Assembly: GCF_022458985.1 (NCBI RefSeq) | Contig: NC_061783.1 | Location: 15,879,913-15,943,912 of the forward strand | Length of the DNA stretch: 64,000 nucleotides | Direction of reading: 5' to 3' | Origin: Mugil cephalus | Taxonomy: Eukaryota; Chordata; Actinopteri; Mugiliformes; Mugilidae | Shown here: in pieces, positions 1 to 12,000 of the stretch | Position numbering within the stretch: position 1 is the stretch's first letter | Layout: each line of letters begins with the position of its first letter | The notes under the pieces: model-generated | Database searches by the model: none | Seen by the model: the letters and a program-made list of their open reading frames with translations, nothing else | What the model was told of the DNA's origin: nothing | Translations under genes and position numbers: made by a program

Positions 1-567
1 TTTCCACGCCCCCCTCCCCTCCTGCGTCCCGTCCCTCTCTGTAAATCTTTCCCTTTCCGTTCACGTTAAGTTTCCCCTCGTGCCTCAAGGCGCCTTTTCA
101 GCCACTGAGTAAGCTCGGTGTCGTTGGAGGTGCTGGAAGATGGTGGTGTGAAGTCTAATTGGTGACAGCGATCAAGTCCGTCCTGACAGGAGAACAAAAG
201 CGATGGGGTGTTTGATTCACTTGCGAACTGTGTAGAGCGTTATTCAATTCCTGCTTAAGTATTAATAAAGGCTTTACACGCAGAGCAGGGGGGGAGGTCG
301 AGAGGTGCAAGTGCACGTTTGTGTATCTCCTGTGTGTATGCATGAGTCTCTGCGGGCGGCAGCTCATTTGTGGGCTGCTCGTTTTTCTCGTAGTGGTCAT
401 GAAAAGAGGAGGGGGGACGGTGCAGACTTTGGTAACTGACGACTGTCTCGTGTAACTTGAGCAATAAGGAACCTCGGTGGGAACCATGACGGAGATGCTA
501 TGAAAGCTTTTCAAAGGTTTGGAGAGAACAGACGGTGCAGTCACTGACGCCAGTTCGAGGAAAGATG
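1..567 (+). other. Possible 5' untranslated exon or promoter of the cortexin-domain gene
   Basis: No convincing coding sequence is present. A good splice donor (AAAGATG followed by GTGAGTTTG) sits at about 568 on the plus strand and could join to an acceptor just before 1654, which would make part of this stretch the 5' untranslated exon of the cortexin-domain gene. The open frame on the opposite strand (155-544) resembles no family and I take it as chance. Weakly supported. Confidence 0.25.
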
Positions 568-1620
568 GTGAGTTTGAAATTGAAAATTAGTCACTAATCA
601 TCAGTAGTTAGTACCCAGTGCTGAATACAGAGGTTCGCATCATAAAGTTTTGATCATTGATGCAGCAAGAGATGTTGAATGGCATCTGAAAAACTAGGCA
701 GAAACAACTGTTAACATGCATATGAACTGTATTTAACTGGTGTGTCACCGTGTGCATTACAAAAAAAGAGGTACTTATACAAAGTAATCAAAAACGGATT
801 TGAATTTGATTTGGGATTTCCGGTTAAGAGATTTTCCAGATGCTGATTTTCCTAATCTGATACACAAGGAATTTATGAGTCTGACTCTTAAAGTAAAGTT
901 TTAAAACAAAGACATAATACTTTTTAGTATTTTACGGCCGAGGTGTTGATATAGATAATTTTTATTGTCAATGTACAAGTACAAGTACAGTGAAATACAG
1001 ATGGGGCAAACCCATTAGGTGCCTAGGGTCCAAAAACGAGGATATTCTGCTAAAAATAGAAATATTTAAATAAACTTAAGATGGACTTAAAAAAAAAAAC
1101 TTAGAAATGTACACTGTGCAGTTAAGACCTGAGAGAGCAACAATAATAATAGGCTGAGGCAAGGTGAGATTGATATTTTAACTTTTCCGTTGCTCAATTT
1201 CAAAATGAATTTCACTCTAGATGATTTGCTCTGCAGTTTTTACAAGCTGGCATGCACACGGTTAAGGTGCAGCAATCTACTAATAGAGCTTAGGGTTAGC
1301 TGTTGAATTGTGGTAAAAATATCAATGACGGAGCCCTTAAATAATCCATTCAATGAGGGATTCAGGGGCTGGTGGAAATTTTATTAATATGCTAATTGAT
1401 AGTTATTTGATTGTGGCTTTGATGAGGGGTATACAGCTGACACATGAATATAACATGCACAAGATCAGATCATATCATTGCCACCTTAAAACACATTTGA
1501 AATACTGGTACAATGAATATTTTACTATTTCTTTCTCGTATCAAGTGATCATCTCAACAGCTCATGTGCACACGAGCCTCCATAAAGTTAACTCTGCTCA
1601 ACTGACAAGGAGAAGAAGCA
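568..1620. other. Non-coding AT-rich stretch, probable intron
   Basis: Nothing coding is seen. It lies between a candidate 5' exon donor at 568 and the single coding exon at 1654. A retroposon-tail-like segment is listed separately within it. Confidence 0.4.
950..1130. repeat. Degenerate retroposon-tail-like repeat
   Basis: The phrase around 958-1015 (TTTTTATTGTCAATGTAC, then repeated CAAGTA, then GTGAAATACAGATGGGG) resembles the 3' tails of fish LINE-type retroposons, which often carry a TTATTGTCATTGTAC-like stretch. The call rests on memory of such tails only; no ends or target-site duplication could be fixed. Confidence 0.35.
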
Positions 1621-1653
1621 GTTAGAGGGAGATCGGCCGTCACTGTCGCCCAC

Positions 1654-1836
1654 ATGGACCAGGCTTCTCTACCTGCACCGCAGTTCGAGGTGGACGTGGA
1701 CCTGGGCTTTGCGCTCTTCTTCCTCTTCCTCCTGTGTTTCTTCCTTCTGGCGACGGTTGTGCGATGTGCTCAGACGGTGGTGGATCCGTACGGCTCCATC
1801 TCCACCTCCACTTACCAGGAGGAGCAGATCACTTGA
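1654..1836 (+). CDS. Cortexin-domain-containing small membrane protein
   Basis: This 60-residue single-pass protein is encoded in one exon. It begins MDQASLPAPQFEVDVDLGF, has one long hydrophobic helix at about residues 19-36 (FALFFLFLLCFFLLATVV), then the cortexin signature RCAQTVVDPYGSI and a short polar tail ending EEQIT. The VDVD(L/K)GF-helix-(V/I)RCA--(V/I)-DPY layout fits the cortexin and cortexin-domain-containing (CTXND1/CTXND2) family better than classical cortexin-1, which has a different N-terminus. Family members are short neuronal or epithelial membrane proteins of poorly known function. A poly(A) signal AATAAA at 2434-2439 fits a roughly 600-base 3' UTR. The start is the first ATG of the frame, after an in-frame stop. 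I am sure of the family but not of which paralogue this is. Confidence 0.8.
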   Translation: MDQASLPAPQFEVDVDLGFALFFLFLLCFFLLATVVRCAQTVVDPYGSISTSTYQEEQIT

Positions 1837-2599
1837 GAGAAATGAGAGAGAAATCCACGAAGACTCTGCAGAAAAAATGTGAACTCTACATAACACGAAG
1901 GGGCTCGGATTATTTTGGACAAACAGAAATGAAATCAAAACTCCCATGACTGTGTTTGTTTCTGACTTACGTTTCTTTTGAATAGAACAGGGGTGAGTTA
2001 TTGATACGAGGAACACACCCAGAGGCTTGGGCCATGTAAGGCTCATCCTGAAGTGCTGTTTGAAGGATTAGAAAGAAACGTCAAAGAATCTAGTCTTAGT
2101 TTTATTTACTTCTGATGACCAATCCTTTAATATTTGTCTGCCAATCTTAAGAGAAATTTTGTATCTGAACACAGCTGCATAGTATATGCATCACCTACAG
2201 CAAGCCTAAACATAAACATTAAACCATTAATAAAAAGGAAAATGTATGAAGTTAGTCAAATAGTTGAAATGATTATTACTTTGTCCATGGAAACATCTGT
2301 CACAGTTAAGGTTGCAGCTGCATCTGAATATATTTCTTTGCTCATTCATACTTTCTCATTGTAGTTCTATGTAAAATAATTCAGTATTTATGACACTCTT
2401 GAATGAACTATGAAGTTTCTTACTTTTTTGTACAATAAACTATTTTAATGCGATTTACCCGCTGAGTTTGTGACATATTTTTTTAAGTGTCCACTAGCAA
2501 AGAAAACTGTTTGGTTTACAGTCCCGATCCGCATTACCTCAGTCAACCTGATGGCAGCGGTGGTGCGCTGTTTTATTTATCTTAAAAACCGAAGAAGAA

Positions 2600-2885
2600 G
2601 AAGACAAAGGCGGAAAAAGAAAAATAAGCAACAACACTAGTGTGCAGTGTTAGTTTGTGCTATTCTTTTGTTTAGCAAAACACAATTAGAGTGCACATGG
2701 CTTTAGATATAATTTGTCTTGCAGCGGAAATGTAAAACGCGTGTGTTCTGAAGCGGGTTGTTTCTTCAGTGCTAGCCTGATAGCTAACAGCGACAGCCTA
2801 GCTTCACACTATTATTAATTAATTTCGCTTGTGTGCATGATCAGGCTTGTGTCATTTTGAGGCGGTTATCTGCAACGCCAGAGCA
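2600..2885 (+). other. Probable non-coding first exon and promoter of Tudor-only gene A
   Basis: The sequence is more CpG-containing than its surroundings (for example AAAACGCGTGTG near 2733). It ends in a strong donor, CCAGAGCAG followed by GTAAGTGG at 2886. The next acceptor on this strand is TTTGCAG at 3685, three bases before the ATG of the downstream gene. I infer a non-coding first exon; the transcription start is not visible. Confidence 0.45.
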
Positions 2886-3547
2886 GGTAAGTGGTTCGTT
2901 TTGGTTTACATATCATGCTTTTATGCTAAGCTAATTTAACACAATTAAGTTATGTCTCTCATGTTGCACTGCAATTGTAAAATGTGTTTGGACTTGTTGA
3001 AATTGCTAATAGACAAGTAGATACTTAATTTGCCTCAAGGGAAATTCAGTGTTCACTAGCTTCATCACATAGAATAGAATATTATGATAGCATATAATAA
3101 TAGTAACAAATTACATTGCTGTAAACGCAATGTTTACGCAGCCTGTAGCGTGTCCGCATCACATGTTAATCCAGCTGTTAATCGTAGCAAATGAGAGAGC
3201 GCTTGGTAACACCTGCAGTGCACGTGACAGGTTACAGTGTTACTTAACAAAATCTTGTAAACCAGATTGGATTGAAGCATTGTGATAAAAAATTAAAACT
3301 CTAACCTTAACATGTTCTAAATATCTGCATAGTATTCGTTTAAGGTTGTAGCAGGAGAATCCAGTCAGCAATAAAATTAAACCCCAGATGATGCAATGAG
3401 TAGCTTCTTATTTCTTAAACAATCATCTCGAAACACACATGCCATGGACTTGGAAAAGATGTTGGTCTGTTTGTGACATTGAACTTATCCAAACAGCATG
3501 TGTGCTGTAATCAAAGCTAAAGCGGTCCATGTATTAGAAAATAAGTT

Positions 3548-3581
3548 GCAAGATTTACTGTTCATTGCAGTAAAATCTTGC
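3548..3581. repeat. Short inverted repeat (hairpin)
   Basis: GCAAGATTTACTG (3548-3560) and CAGTAAAATCTTGC (3568-3581) are inverted copies, differing by one extra T, around a 7-base loop. It lies about 100 bases upstream of the first coding exon of gene A, probably in the intron. Function unknown. Confidence 0.6.
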
Positions 3582-3687
3582 GATCTGGTGTGCAACATGT
3601 GGCTCGGGTTCATCACGTCCACTGCCGATGTATCTCTGGGTGACGTTAGTTCATCTCCTCAGTTTAATTGTGCGGTGATTTGCAGAG

Positions 3688-6600
3688 ATGATGGAGGTGG
3701 ACGAGTTGGAGGCGAAACCCTTGGAGATAAAGTGGCCCAAAGAGGAAGTAGAAGATAACATAAAGAAAGAAGAAATAGATGATAAAGGTAAGAAGTACAA
3801 GGAAAGTAAGCACAACAACTTTAAGGCTACAATATTATTGTCTTTATTGACTGATTATCTTGCCAAATCATGACATTATTTCTCACCTCTGACTCAAAGG
3901 GGATGTTCACACAAATCTACAAGTACAATGCTTTAACCATATACAAAAACATTAAAGAAAGGCAACTGGATGTTTCTTGAAGATGTTTGACCATCCATCC
4001 AAGTAGTTTCTTTGGTCATGAAGGACTGTAAGACTGTAAAGTTTTTAGATATACTATGACTTAGGTGACTTGATGAATCTTCACAGACAATGCCTTAACC
4101 ACCAAATTGCTGGTAATTTGCTTACAAAAAGAACTCAAAGAGTTGCCTAAGGAGTTTCTCATTCATCACAAGTCTGTTTGGACTAATTGATGCAACTTAA
4201 GGACACTTTGTTATTGTCTTGATTGCTGCAATTCACAATCTCACCAGTGCTTTTCTCTTTGCAGAATTTACATCTCACTCCCTAAATGAGTCCACTCCCA
4301 CCACGAGTGCAACTCACTGCAAGACGGAACCATGTGTTAACGGCACGGACTCCCTCAATCTAATAAAAAGACCAGTGGTGGTTTTGACCAGACTCCCTGA
4401 ATATAAGCTTAGCATTCTGCGGCCACCAACGCCTCAGCAGTTTTACAGTGAGGACGAATCCCTCAGCAGCTCTGACTCTGATATGCAGTGGGAACCAGGA
4501 AATAATTCTAGTGATTCAGATTTTTCACTCTCAAACAGTAAACAAAAGTCTCCAAAACTCTCAAAGAGCAACACAGCAAGAAGTCCTGCAACACCAGTGA
4601 GCAGTAGCCACAGCAAGGGTATGGCCATGAACATAATCATATATATTATATTATATTATATTATATTATATTATATTATATTATATTATATTATAATAAA
4701 TATTTAAGTTCTTTAAAAGTCCTCTTTTTTTGTCTCTTTCAGTGGCTGAAGTAAAACCTGTTCCACCACCTTTAGCTCAATCGTCTCAAGACACAATTAC
4801 ACGCCCCAACTTGCCAGAAAAAGAAATAAAAGTGGACATGGTGGTGCTGGCCAGGAAGAGAGCCACAAGATGGCAGAAGGGGAAAATATTGGATATAATT
4901 ACAAAGGGTAAGAGAAGATACTCCATTATCTCTCCAGCAGAACCGGCCATGTGTGGGGGACAGAAGTTAAATTAAGACTTATTAACTGTTGGTATGGTTA
5001 TTTTGTACCTCCGTACAGCAGTTTGGTCAACTGAGGTTGTTTTTGAAAGTGCTTTAGAAATAAACTTTGACTTGACAAGTGGCTTCCCTTCCTCCCCTGG
5101 AGTTTTCAGTGTGGTGAGGGGTGTTGCTCATTAATGGAGACAGTGTGGACGCCAGATGTTATAAGTGACTCTAAGTGGACTCACGAAGGTCTAAGCTACA
5201 GGCTCTTTCCATGTGTGCTTTAGTTTCCTGTCTCCATCACTTGCAGACAAGGCAGTTTCTCATAGTTTGAGTAGATCACGTGAGACCGTTTGAGGACGTT
5301 TCATTGGTGCTTCTAGAAGTTTGTCATAAGCTTTGAGGAGACTATATTTGTCATTGAGTGAAAATTACTTTTTTTTTTTTTCGGCATGACCGCACTGAGA
5401 ATACGACACCAGCTTCAGGTGACCAAAATAGTAAAGTAAAGCAAAAAATAAATTTAGATTGTCTGACTGCTTTATTTTTTTCCAAAATAATCCCTGTATG
5501 CAGATTGCTTGATTACTTGGAAGTATTTGTGTAAGAATGAGTCTGTTCTAAGATTTTTTTAGCAACATAAATGGTGGATCATTCTTAAAGATTTTATGTA
5601 TTTTTTTTTTTTTTTTTCATTTGCAGAAGATGGACGGTTAAAGTACAAAGTTAGCTTCGAAGAAAAGGGGAAGAGTCTGGTGTCTGGACACCACATCGCC
5701 TTTACCAACACGCCAAAGCTGGAGGAGCTGTTCATCGGCGCCCGTGTGGTGGTTCAGTGTCAAGAAACCAAGTTCTCGTACCGGCCTGCTATTCTGGCCG
5801 AGCTCCCGGGCAGAAAGAACCGCTTAAGGTGTGTGTTTCAATCAGTGTTTACCCATACATCTGTGAACCGAAGACTTATTTTTAAAAGAAATCAATAAGT
5901 AGCAGTCGCGCCAAGAAAATCGAAATGTGTGACTAAATATTTAATGTGATGCAAACACGTTTATATTTTCCAGGTTTTTGGTCTTTTTGGATGATCACAC
6001 ATCGTTTTACGTGGGTTTACCTGCAATTCACCTTGTGTGCAGACCATGTGAGTTTGGCTGTTTTCACACTATAGGCTGCCTTTATTTGAAATTGAGATTT
6101 AGGTCTATTTTAGCATTTTTTGGTTGTGACCTCCTTAATTTGTTTTCCTTATTTGCTTTTTTGTGTTACTTAACAAAAGAAGAATGTAGATATGTCAAAA
6201 TCCTCACTCATTTGTTCTCACTGACCTCTGCTGACGCTCTATATTAAAAATGGGAAAAGTAGGAATTACATTTTTCATGCTGGCAGTCGTCTAAGAATTT
6301 CTTCTTCTTTCTAAAGTAGTGAAAAGACACTACTATGAGGATTTACATAATGCAGAATTAACCATATGCATGCCTTTAGAAACTCCGTTTTGTCTGGATA
6401 ATAGATGCTGAAAAAAATCTAAAACCATATATCAACACATTTTAAATTGTATAGCTGTCATACTTTAGAAGAGTGATCGATTTTTAGTTTATTTTGTTGT
6501 TGTTGTTGTTTTTTTTCTCAACAGTGCAAGATGTTTTAAGCAACCTTCCAGACGGCCCTCACAAGTCATTCATGAAGCAATACCTGAGTGACTGGCCGTA

Positions 6601-7204
6601 CCCTCGATTGACCCAGTACAAGCCTGGATATACGGTTAATGTAGACTTAAATGGAGTCTACCGTTGTTGTAATGTTGAGGCGGTCGACTGCAGCTTGATG
6701 CAAATTGTTTTTCAGGTCAGTGTCTTTTTCATTTTTCATTTTAGGAGCACTTGTGCATATTGCATGCAAAGAAAAGGCTCACAAAGCAAAGGTCCACCTT
6801 TATTTAATCAAAAGACTGATAGATTTGTACAGGATTGAAATGGGAAATTTCAAGTGGATCAAGGTCTGTGGAAAATTATACAAACTATAAGTTGATTGAG
6901 TCACCTTCTCCCATCAGAGGAGAGGCGTTGACCAAACCAACACAAAAACACAAGTTTTTACTTTTTACTAAAGTAGAACTTAAAGGAATACTAACAGATT
7001 TAGTATCTGTACTTACGTATACATTTAGCATCATTCAACATGACTGTTTCTGATGCTGTAAATATATGTATTATGTCTTTATGCTACCTGCAGGAAAGTC
7101 AACAAAAGGAGTGGATTTACCGAGGCTCCGTACGACTGGATCACGTGGCTAAGTTCCTGGAACAGAAAGAGAAGGGCGAGCCCAAAGATGACACTAAATC
7201 ATAA
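3688..7204 (+). CDS. SETDB1-like Tudor-only protein, tandem copy A
   Basis: The coding exons are 3688-3787, 4265-4618, 4743-4907, 5627-5828, 5974-6047, 6525-6715 and 7094-7204. Phases close to give 398 residues. The second half matches the triple Tudor region of SETDB1, the H3K9 methyltransferase: Tudor 1 at about residues 183-235 (MVVLARKRATRWQKGKI, then KGKSLVSGHHIAF), Tudor 2 at 240-300 (LFIGARVVVQC to LVCRP) and Tudor 3 at 300-385 (GYTVNVDLNGVYR to EWIYRGSVRLDHVAKF). The frame stops 24 residues after the EWIYRGS motif, so the MBD, pre-SET and SET domains are absent; human SETDB1 runs on for some 900 residues. The N-terminus (MMEVDELEAKPLEIKWPKEE) lacks the coiled segment kept in copy B and contains IKKEE, a SUMOylation-type site. 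Residues about 84-125 hold PVVVLTRLP followed by a Ser/Asp-rich run. Expected to be a nuclear reader of modified histone H3. No break is seen. AATAAA lies at 7247. The identity of the domain is firm; the role is inferred. Confidence 0.8.
4640..4695. repeat. (TTATA)n microsatellite in intron
   Basis: About eleven tandem copies of a five-base TTATA unit lie just downstream of the exon 2 donor of Tudor-only gene A. Confidence 0.9.
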
Positions 7205-8520
7205 ACCCACAGAATCTGGCAAACGTCCAAGTGTACATGGAAATGTAATAAATAAATGCTGTGTCTATAATGTCCATCAACCTGGAGGGATGTGCCATCG
7301 GATTTGACTTTGAGTTATAAGTAAATCACAGACTCAAGCATGTCTGCTATGCATTCATCTTTTCCTTTCTGTGGTTTCACATTTTGTTCTCTTACATTTC
7401 CAAGTTGTGGATAATTATACACGGTATCTATTTCCAGAAATTTGGATTAAAAGAAATCAGCATTTGGGAGGATTTAATCGGTATATCCTTTAGTAGTGTG
7501 GCAGTCCTACAGCTGTCAGCTGACTGATGATTGAGAATATGGTTTTAATCTGTACTTTCCATAGCTGAAATGTTTTTTTCATTTTTTTTTTTATAAATGT
7601 ATATATTAATGCACAGAGAAGACAATTATGCCTGTTTTTGGTTGTATACGCATCACTACACGAAGGATTGATATATATTTTTCCATTTTTTCTTTTTCTT
7701 TTTAAGATGATATTCTTCCCACATTTGAAAGACATAAGATTTGCATTACAAGTCCAGCATTAACACACAAAACTATGTTTGGTAGTATGTTGTGCTTCTG
7801 TACTTCAGTAAATAAACGCTAGGTTTTATTTTGATACATATTCATTGTGGTCACTCTCGTTCTTAATATCTTTTTCAAGATGAAGAAAATGGTTTGCATT
7901 CTATACTAACCGCTTTGTCATAAAAAATATTGTAAAAAAAGACATTTATGTATTTATTTGCTCTGTGCTCCAGTATCTTGGAAAAAAATCTTACAATACT
8001 ACAGAATATATATGGTTTGTCTCAGCTAACATCTAAAGAAGTACTTTAATCACCTGTCACATTAATGGGAAAGTTAAAGGCTCTGTGTGTTATTGCGTAG
8101 CTTTACAGACATTATCCTCAAAGTTGCCTAAGACCTACACATTGCACAACATCCATGCAATAACACCTGATGGTGTGATGGTACATAAATATGTACTACT
8201 AAATAGTAGTTGTTAAAGATGTTCACATTTAATAACTAATGAAAATAAGTCAGTTAACACAAAACATTGTACTTGAGCACAATTTTGAGATATTGGACTG
8301 GAGTATTTATCTTTTTGTGATTATTTTTTTTTTTACATTGCACTTAATTCCCTTATTCCACAGCTTCAAGTATAATAATAAAAAAAAAAACATTTTGAAT
8401 TATCCTCTGTTTTAGATTAAGCACATAAAGCATTTACAGTAAGATGAATAAGTTTAATCAGTTGCCAACATTTTGCAATGAAATATATTAAAATAAAAAA
8501 GTTAATGTCCGTAAAGAAAC
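7205..8520. other. 3' UTR of gene A and intergenic spacer
   Basis: AT-rich with no coding signal. Overlapping AATAAA hexamers lie at 7247-7256 and another occurs near 7811, giving short and long candidate 3' ends for gene A. From about 7850 to 8500 I see nothing beyond simple AT-rich DNA. Confidence 0.5.
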
Positions 8521-8891
8521 ACAGAGGGCAGAGTTGAGCTAATCAATGCTTCAGCACGACGCGGAGAAGAAGACGCACTTGGCGGACGTTGATAAAAAGA
8601 AGTAAGATATTTGCTATATTTGGTGTATTTACATACAAAATATAATGACATACAAAAAAAAGGAAAGTGCAATGGAAGAGGATAAAGCGACTATTTTGGC
8701 AGACGTGTTTCTGACACGTTTCTTAGGGTTAAGAACAAGCACGGAGCCCGTTAACATGATGTGTATATGGGTCTCAGTGGAACTTCACGCACTTTCCACG
8801 CAACTTTCCTAAAGCTAGGAATCTCAAGCAGTAATGAGGTCCACTAAAAACGGAATTAAAAGTAGACCCCTTAAAGCCCCTCACACAGATA

Positions 8892-8995
8892 AGCCACAAC
8901 ATTAAAACCACTGACAGAGAGAATTAAATTACATTGACCATCTTGTTACAACACACTGTTCTTCTGGGAAACTGTTGGACCTGGCATTCGTCAGG
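8892..8995 (+). mobile_element. Internally deleted Tc1/mariner-like DNA transposon fragment
   Basis: The phrase GCCACAACATTAAAACCACT at 8892-8911 is the widespread opening of a family of fish Tc1-like elements. It normally continues into a GTTACAA-type stretch and a transposase gene. Here it runs after about 60 bases into TGTTCTTCTGGGAAAC and then GGACCTGGCATTCGT, which resemble a far internal part of the transposase of that family (TGTTCTGCTGGGAAAC, then GGGTCCTG-CATTCATGT). The element is therefore a remnant with most of its body deleted. It lies just upstream of the first coding exon of Tudor-only gene B. Confidence 0.55.
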
Positions 8996-9091
8996 TCCAA
9001 CAGCTGAACCATAAGAGATTACTGGAGTTTTCTGATTATGTTAATGGCATTTAACTTTAACTTCATTAAATGTTTGTGTGTCATAGCGATT

Positions 9092-12000
9092 ATGGACGGG
9101 GATGAGATTGAGATGACCAAGGAGGAGCTCCAGATGTGGATCAGAGACAGGGTAAAGAAGAGCAGGCTGACCTCCCCAGATGTGCAGAAGAAATGCAGTC
9201 GGTTGCGGTCTGTGATAGAACGCAGGGAGAAGCTGGCTGCCGACTTCCTAAAGCTCTGCGAGTGAGTGTTGTTTCTACCCGATGCTCTTATTTCTGCATC
9301 TTCTTGCTAGTATCTAGTATCTGCGTCTTAGTAAACATGGCAGTCATGCAAAAACAGATCAAAATGAGTCGTCCGTCCTATTTCTGTGAAACTGTGATAT
9401 TTTGCCCCAAGAGAAATTCTCCAGACTTGACACAAATGTTCATTAAAGACACGCTGATTAGAATATCACAAAATGTCAGACAAATGTCTCATGAGATAAT
9501 ATAATAAAGTTATGACATTTTATAAAATAACAACGTTATAGGTGACATCATAATGTACTTTTATTAAATTCCTTCAAAGCCTTTGCTGCATATATTCTAT
9601 CTGTCTGGACAGATGTGCATGTTAACTTGCCTGGTTGATGGAGTTTTTATCTATAACCAAGGGATATATAATTTTTTGATGCTAAAGACAGTGTTGCTTT
9701 AATACTAGTTTGCCTGGGAAACTTCGAGTTTCAGGAGCAAAAACCACAACTTCGTGGTCAAATATGATTATGAAAAGAGTTTTTCTTTTCTATTTGGGCT
9801 GTGTGAAATAAATATCCACAGGTTTTACCAAGTAGTGGTCAGTGTCTGAAGGGTTTAATAGTTCCGATTATGAGATTTGGTGTTTTTCAGGTCTGTAGCT
9901 GCATGTGAGGAAATTGCGAAAAAGCAATACTCTTTGCTGGGATGGGAGTACAAGGACTCAGATTCTGATGAGGAGGAGGACGACGACAATCCTACAGGTT
10001 GCGTTGATCCACAAGTGATGATGCAAAAATGAGATGCGTTTAAGTTGTTTTGTTTGAGAGCCAAAATTTAAAATGTGCTTCCTTCCCTTATAGGACGTGT
10101 GCATTTTCCCTCTGAGACTCAAGACCACAACCGTCCAACTTCTAAAGTTCCTCTTGCTCTGTCACCAAATCTAGGAAACAATGAAAGAGATAATGGGAAA
10201 CAAAGCCCTCTCCCTTTAAAAAGGAAATTAGTAGTGGTCTTGACTAGACTTCCCTCGTCTGCTCTGCCCCAACCATCTCCTCACAACAGCGAGGATGAAT
10301 CTTTAAGCAGCCCAGAGTCTGATATGTCGTGGGAACCAAAGACAGACTCAGGCGATTCTGATTGTTCTTTATCATCTGTGTCAAACAAGAGGAGAAAGCT
10401 AAGTCATGGGAGTAAAAAATGTGGCAAGACCCATGAAATGTCCTCGTTAAGCGCAGACTCGGATGCTCGAAACACTGGAGCGAGGACCTCAACGCCCACA
10501 GCCAGAATGAGTGCCAGTTCTGACGTCAGTGGAGCAAAAACCTCAACAACCCGAGCGAGTGCAAATACCGATGCTCAAATCGATGCAACAAAAACACTCC
10601 AAACCAACACGGATTCCCGCACCAAAGGCAAGGCAGTGAATACATCAAACAACGCTCAGGGTAATGGCCCCAATGAACACACTCTATCGCTGTGAAACAT
10701 TTTCAGATATGCTAACAAGGAATACAGAAATACAAGAAAGAAATGTGTAAATTTTAAATAGGCTGATAACATTTAGCCACCCACACCAGAGTTTTGGGGA
10801 TAATTTGACATTTGTGTGTGGACAAAAGTTCATCAGCTTTAATAATAAAACTAACATATTGCTCTGTTTGCTCTGGCAGGACTAGTCCCTGCTCTACAGA
10901 TCTTCGTAGGATCTTTAAAGCCACAAGCTACCAAGAAGCCTCAAAAGCAAAAAGAAGCTACGAAGAACCCTCAAAAGCAAAAAGAAGCTTCCAAGACCCA
11001 TCCAAAGTCACAAGAAGCTTCCAAGACCAATCAAAAGCAAACAGAGGCTACCAAGACTACTCCTTGCGTGCCACAAGGAGATGTGGAAGCTACCAAGACT
11101 ACTCCTTGTGCATCACAAGTAGAGGTGCAATCTACCAAGACCACACCACACAGGGTGCCAAAGGGAGAGATCCGCTTGGACATGGCGGTCGTCGCCCGAA
11201 AGAGTTCCTTCAGCTGGCATCAAGGGACAGTGTGTGTTATAATTACAAAGGGTAAGCATTTAAAGAGAACAAAGAAGAAAGAATATGATGCTGCACATTT
11301 GTCATCATCTTCATCATTTTATGTTGCAGATGCTCCTGCTTAGAGAGAGTTATGCTTGAAGAAATGCTGCAAATGCTTTTGAAACAAATTTGCCATATTG
11401 TAAATGTTCCTTTTTTTAAATTTATTTCATTATTATTATGCTTTCAGAAGACGGTAAATTGAAATACAAGGTCAGTTTTAAAGATAAAGGGAAGAGCCTC
11501 GTGTCCGGTCACCACATTGCCTTTGACACCATCCCAAAGTTGGACTATCTCTATCTTGGTGCACGGGTGGCGGTCAAATGTGAAGTTGAGCCATCTGAGT
11601 TCTTGCCTGCTGTCCTGGCAGAAATGCCAAGCAGAAAAAACCATATGAGGTTTGTATCGATCATATCATATCATATTTTTAATGAAACATTCAGATTATT
11701 CAATCGAGAAGTGAATTCAGATAAATCATAGTTTATTTTTAATACTAATTTTCCCCTAAATTTCCAGGTTCCTGGTCTTTTTTGACAATTCCACGCCAGC
11801 CTATGTTAATTTACCTTGTCTTCGCCTGGTGTACAGACCACGTAAGTTAAGACCGTTTGGTTAATCTGTTTGGGTACATTTTGTTGTGTGTGAAAGTGTT
11901 TTTTGAAAACTTATACAGTCTTGGTTAAAAAAAGCTTCAGTTGATATCGAACAACCCTGTCTGATGTTGATGCTATGTCACTCTCATTTATGCTAATCCC

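Noticed and set aside
155-544. 129-codon minus-strand open frame at the left edge
   Set aside because: No family resemblance, no splice or start context, and it overlaps a likely 5' untranslated exon on the other strand.
1669-2046. 125-codon minus-strand frame over the cortexin-domain exon
   Set aside because: It is the antisense shadow of the real coding exon; the plus-strand product matches a known family.
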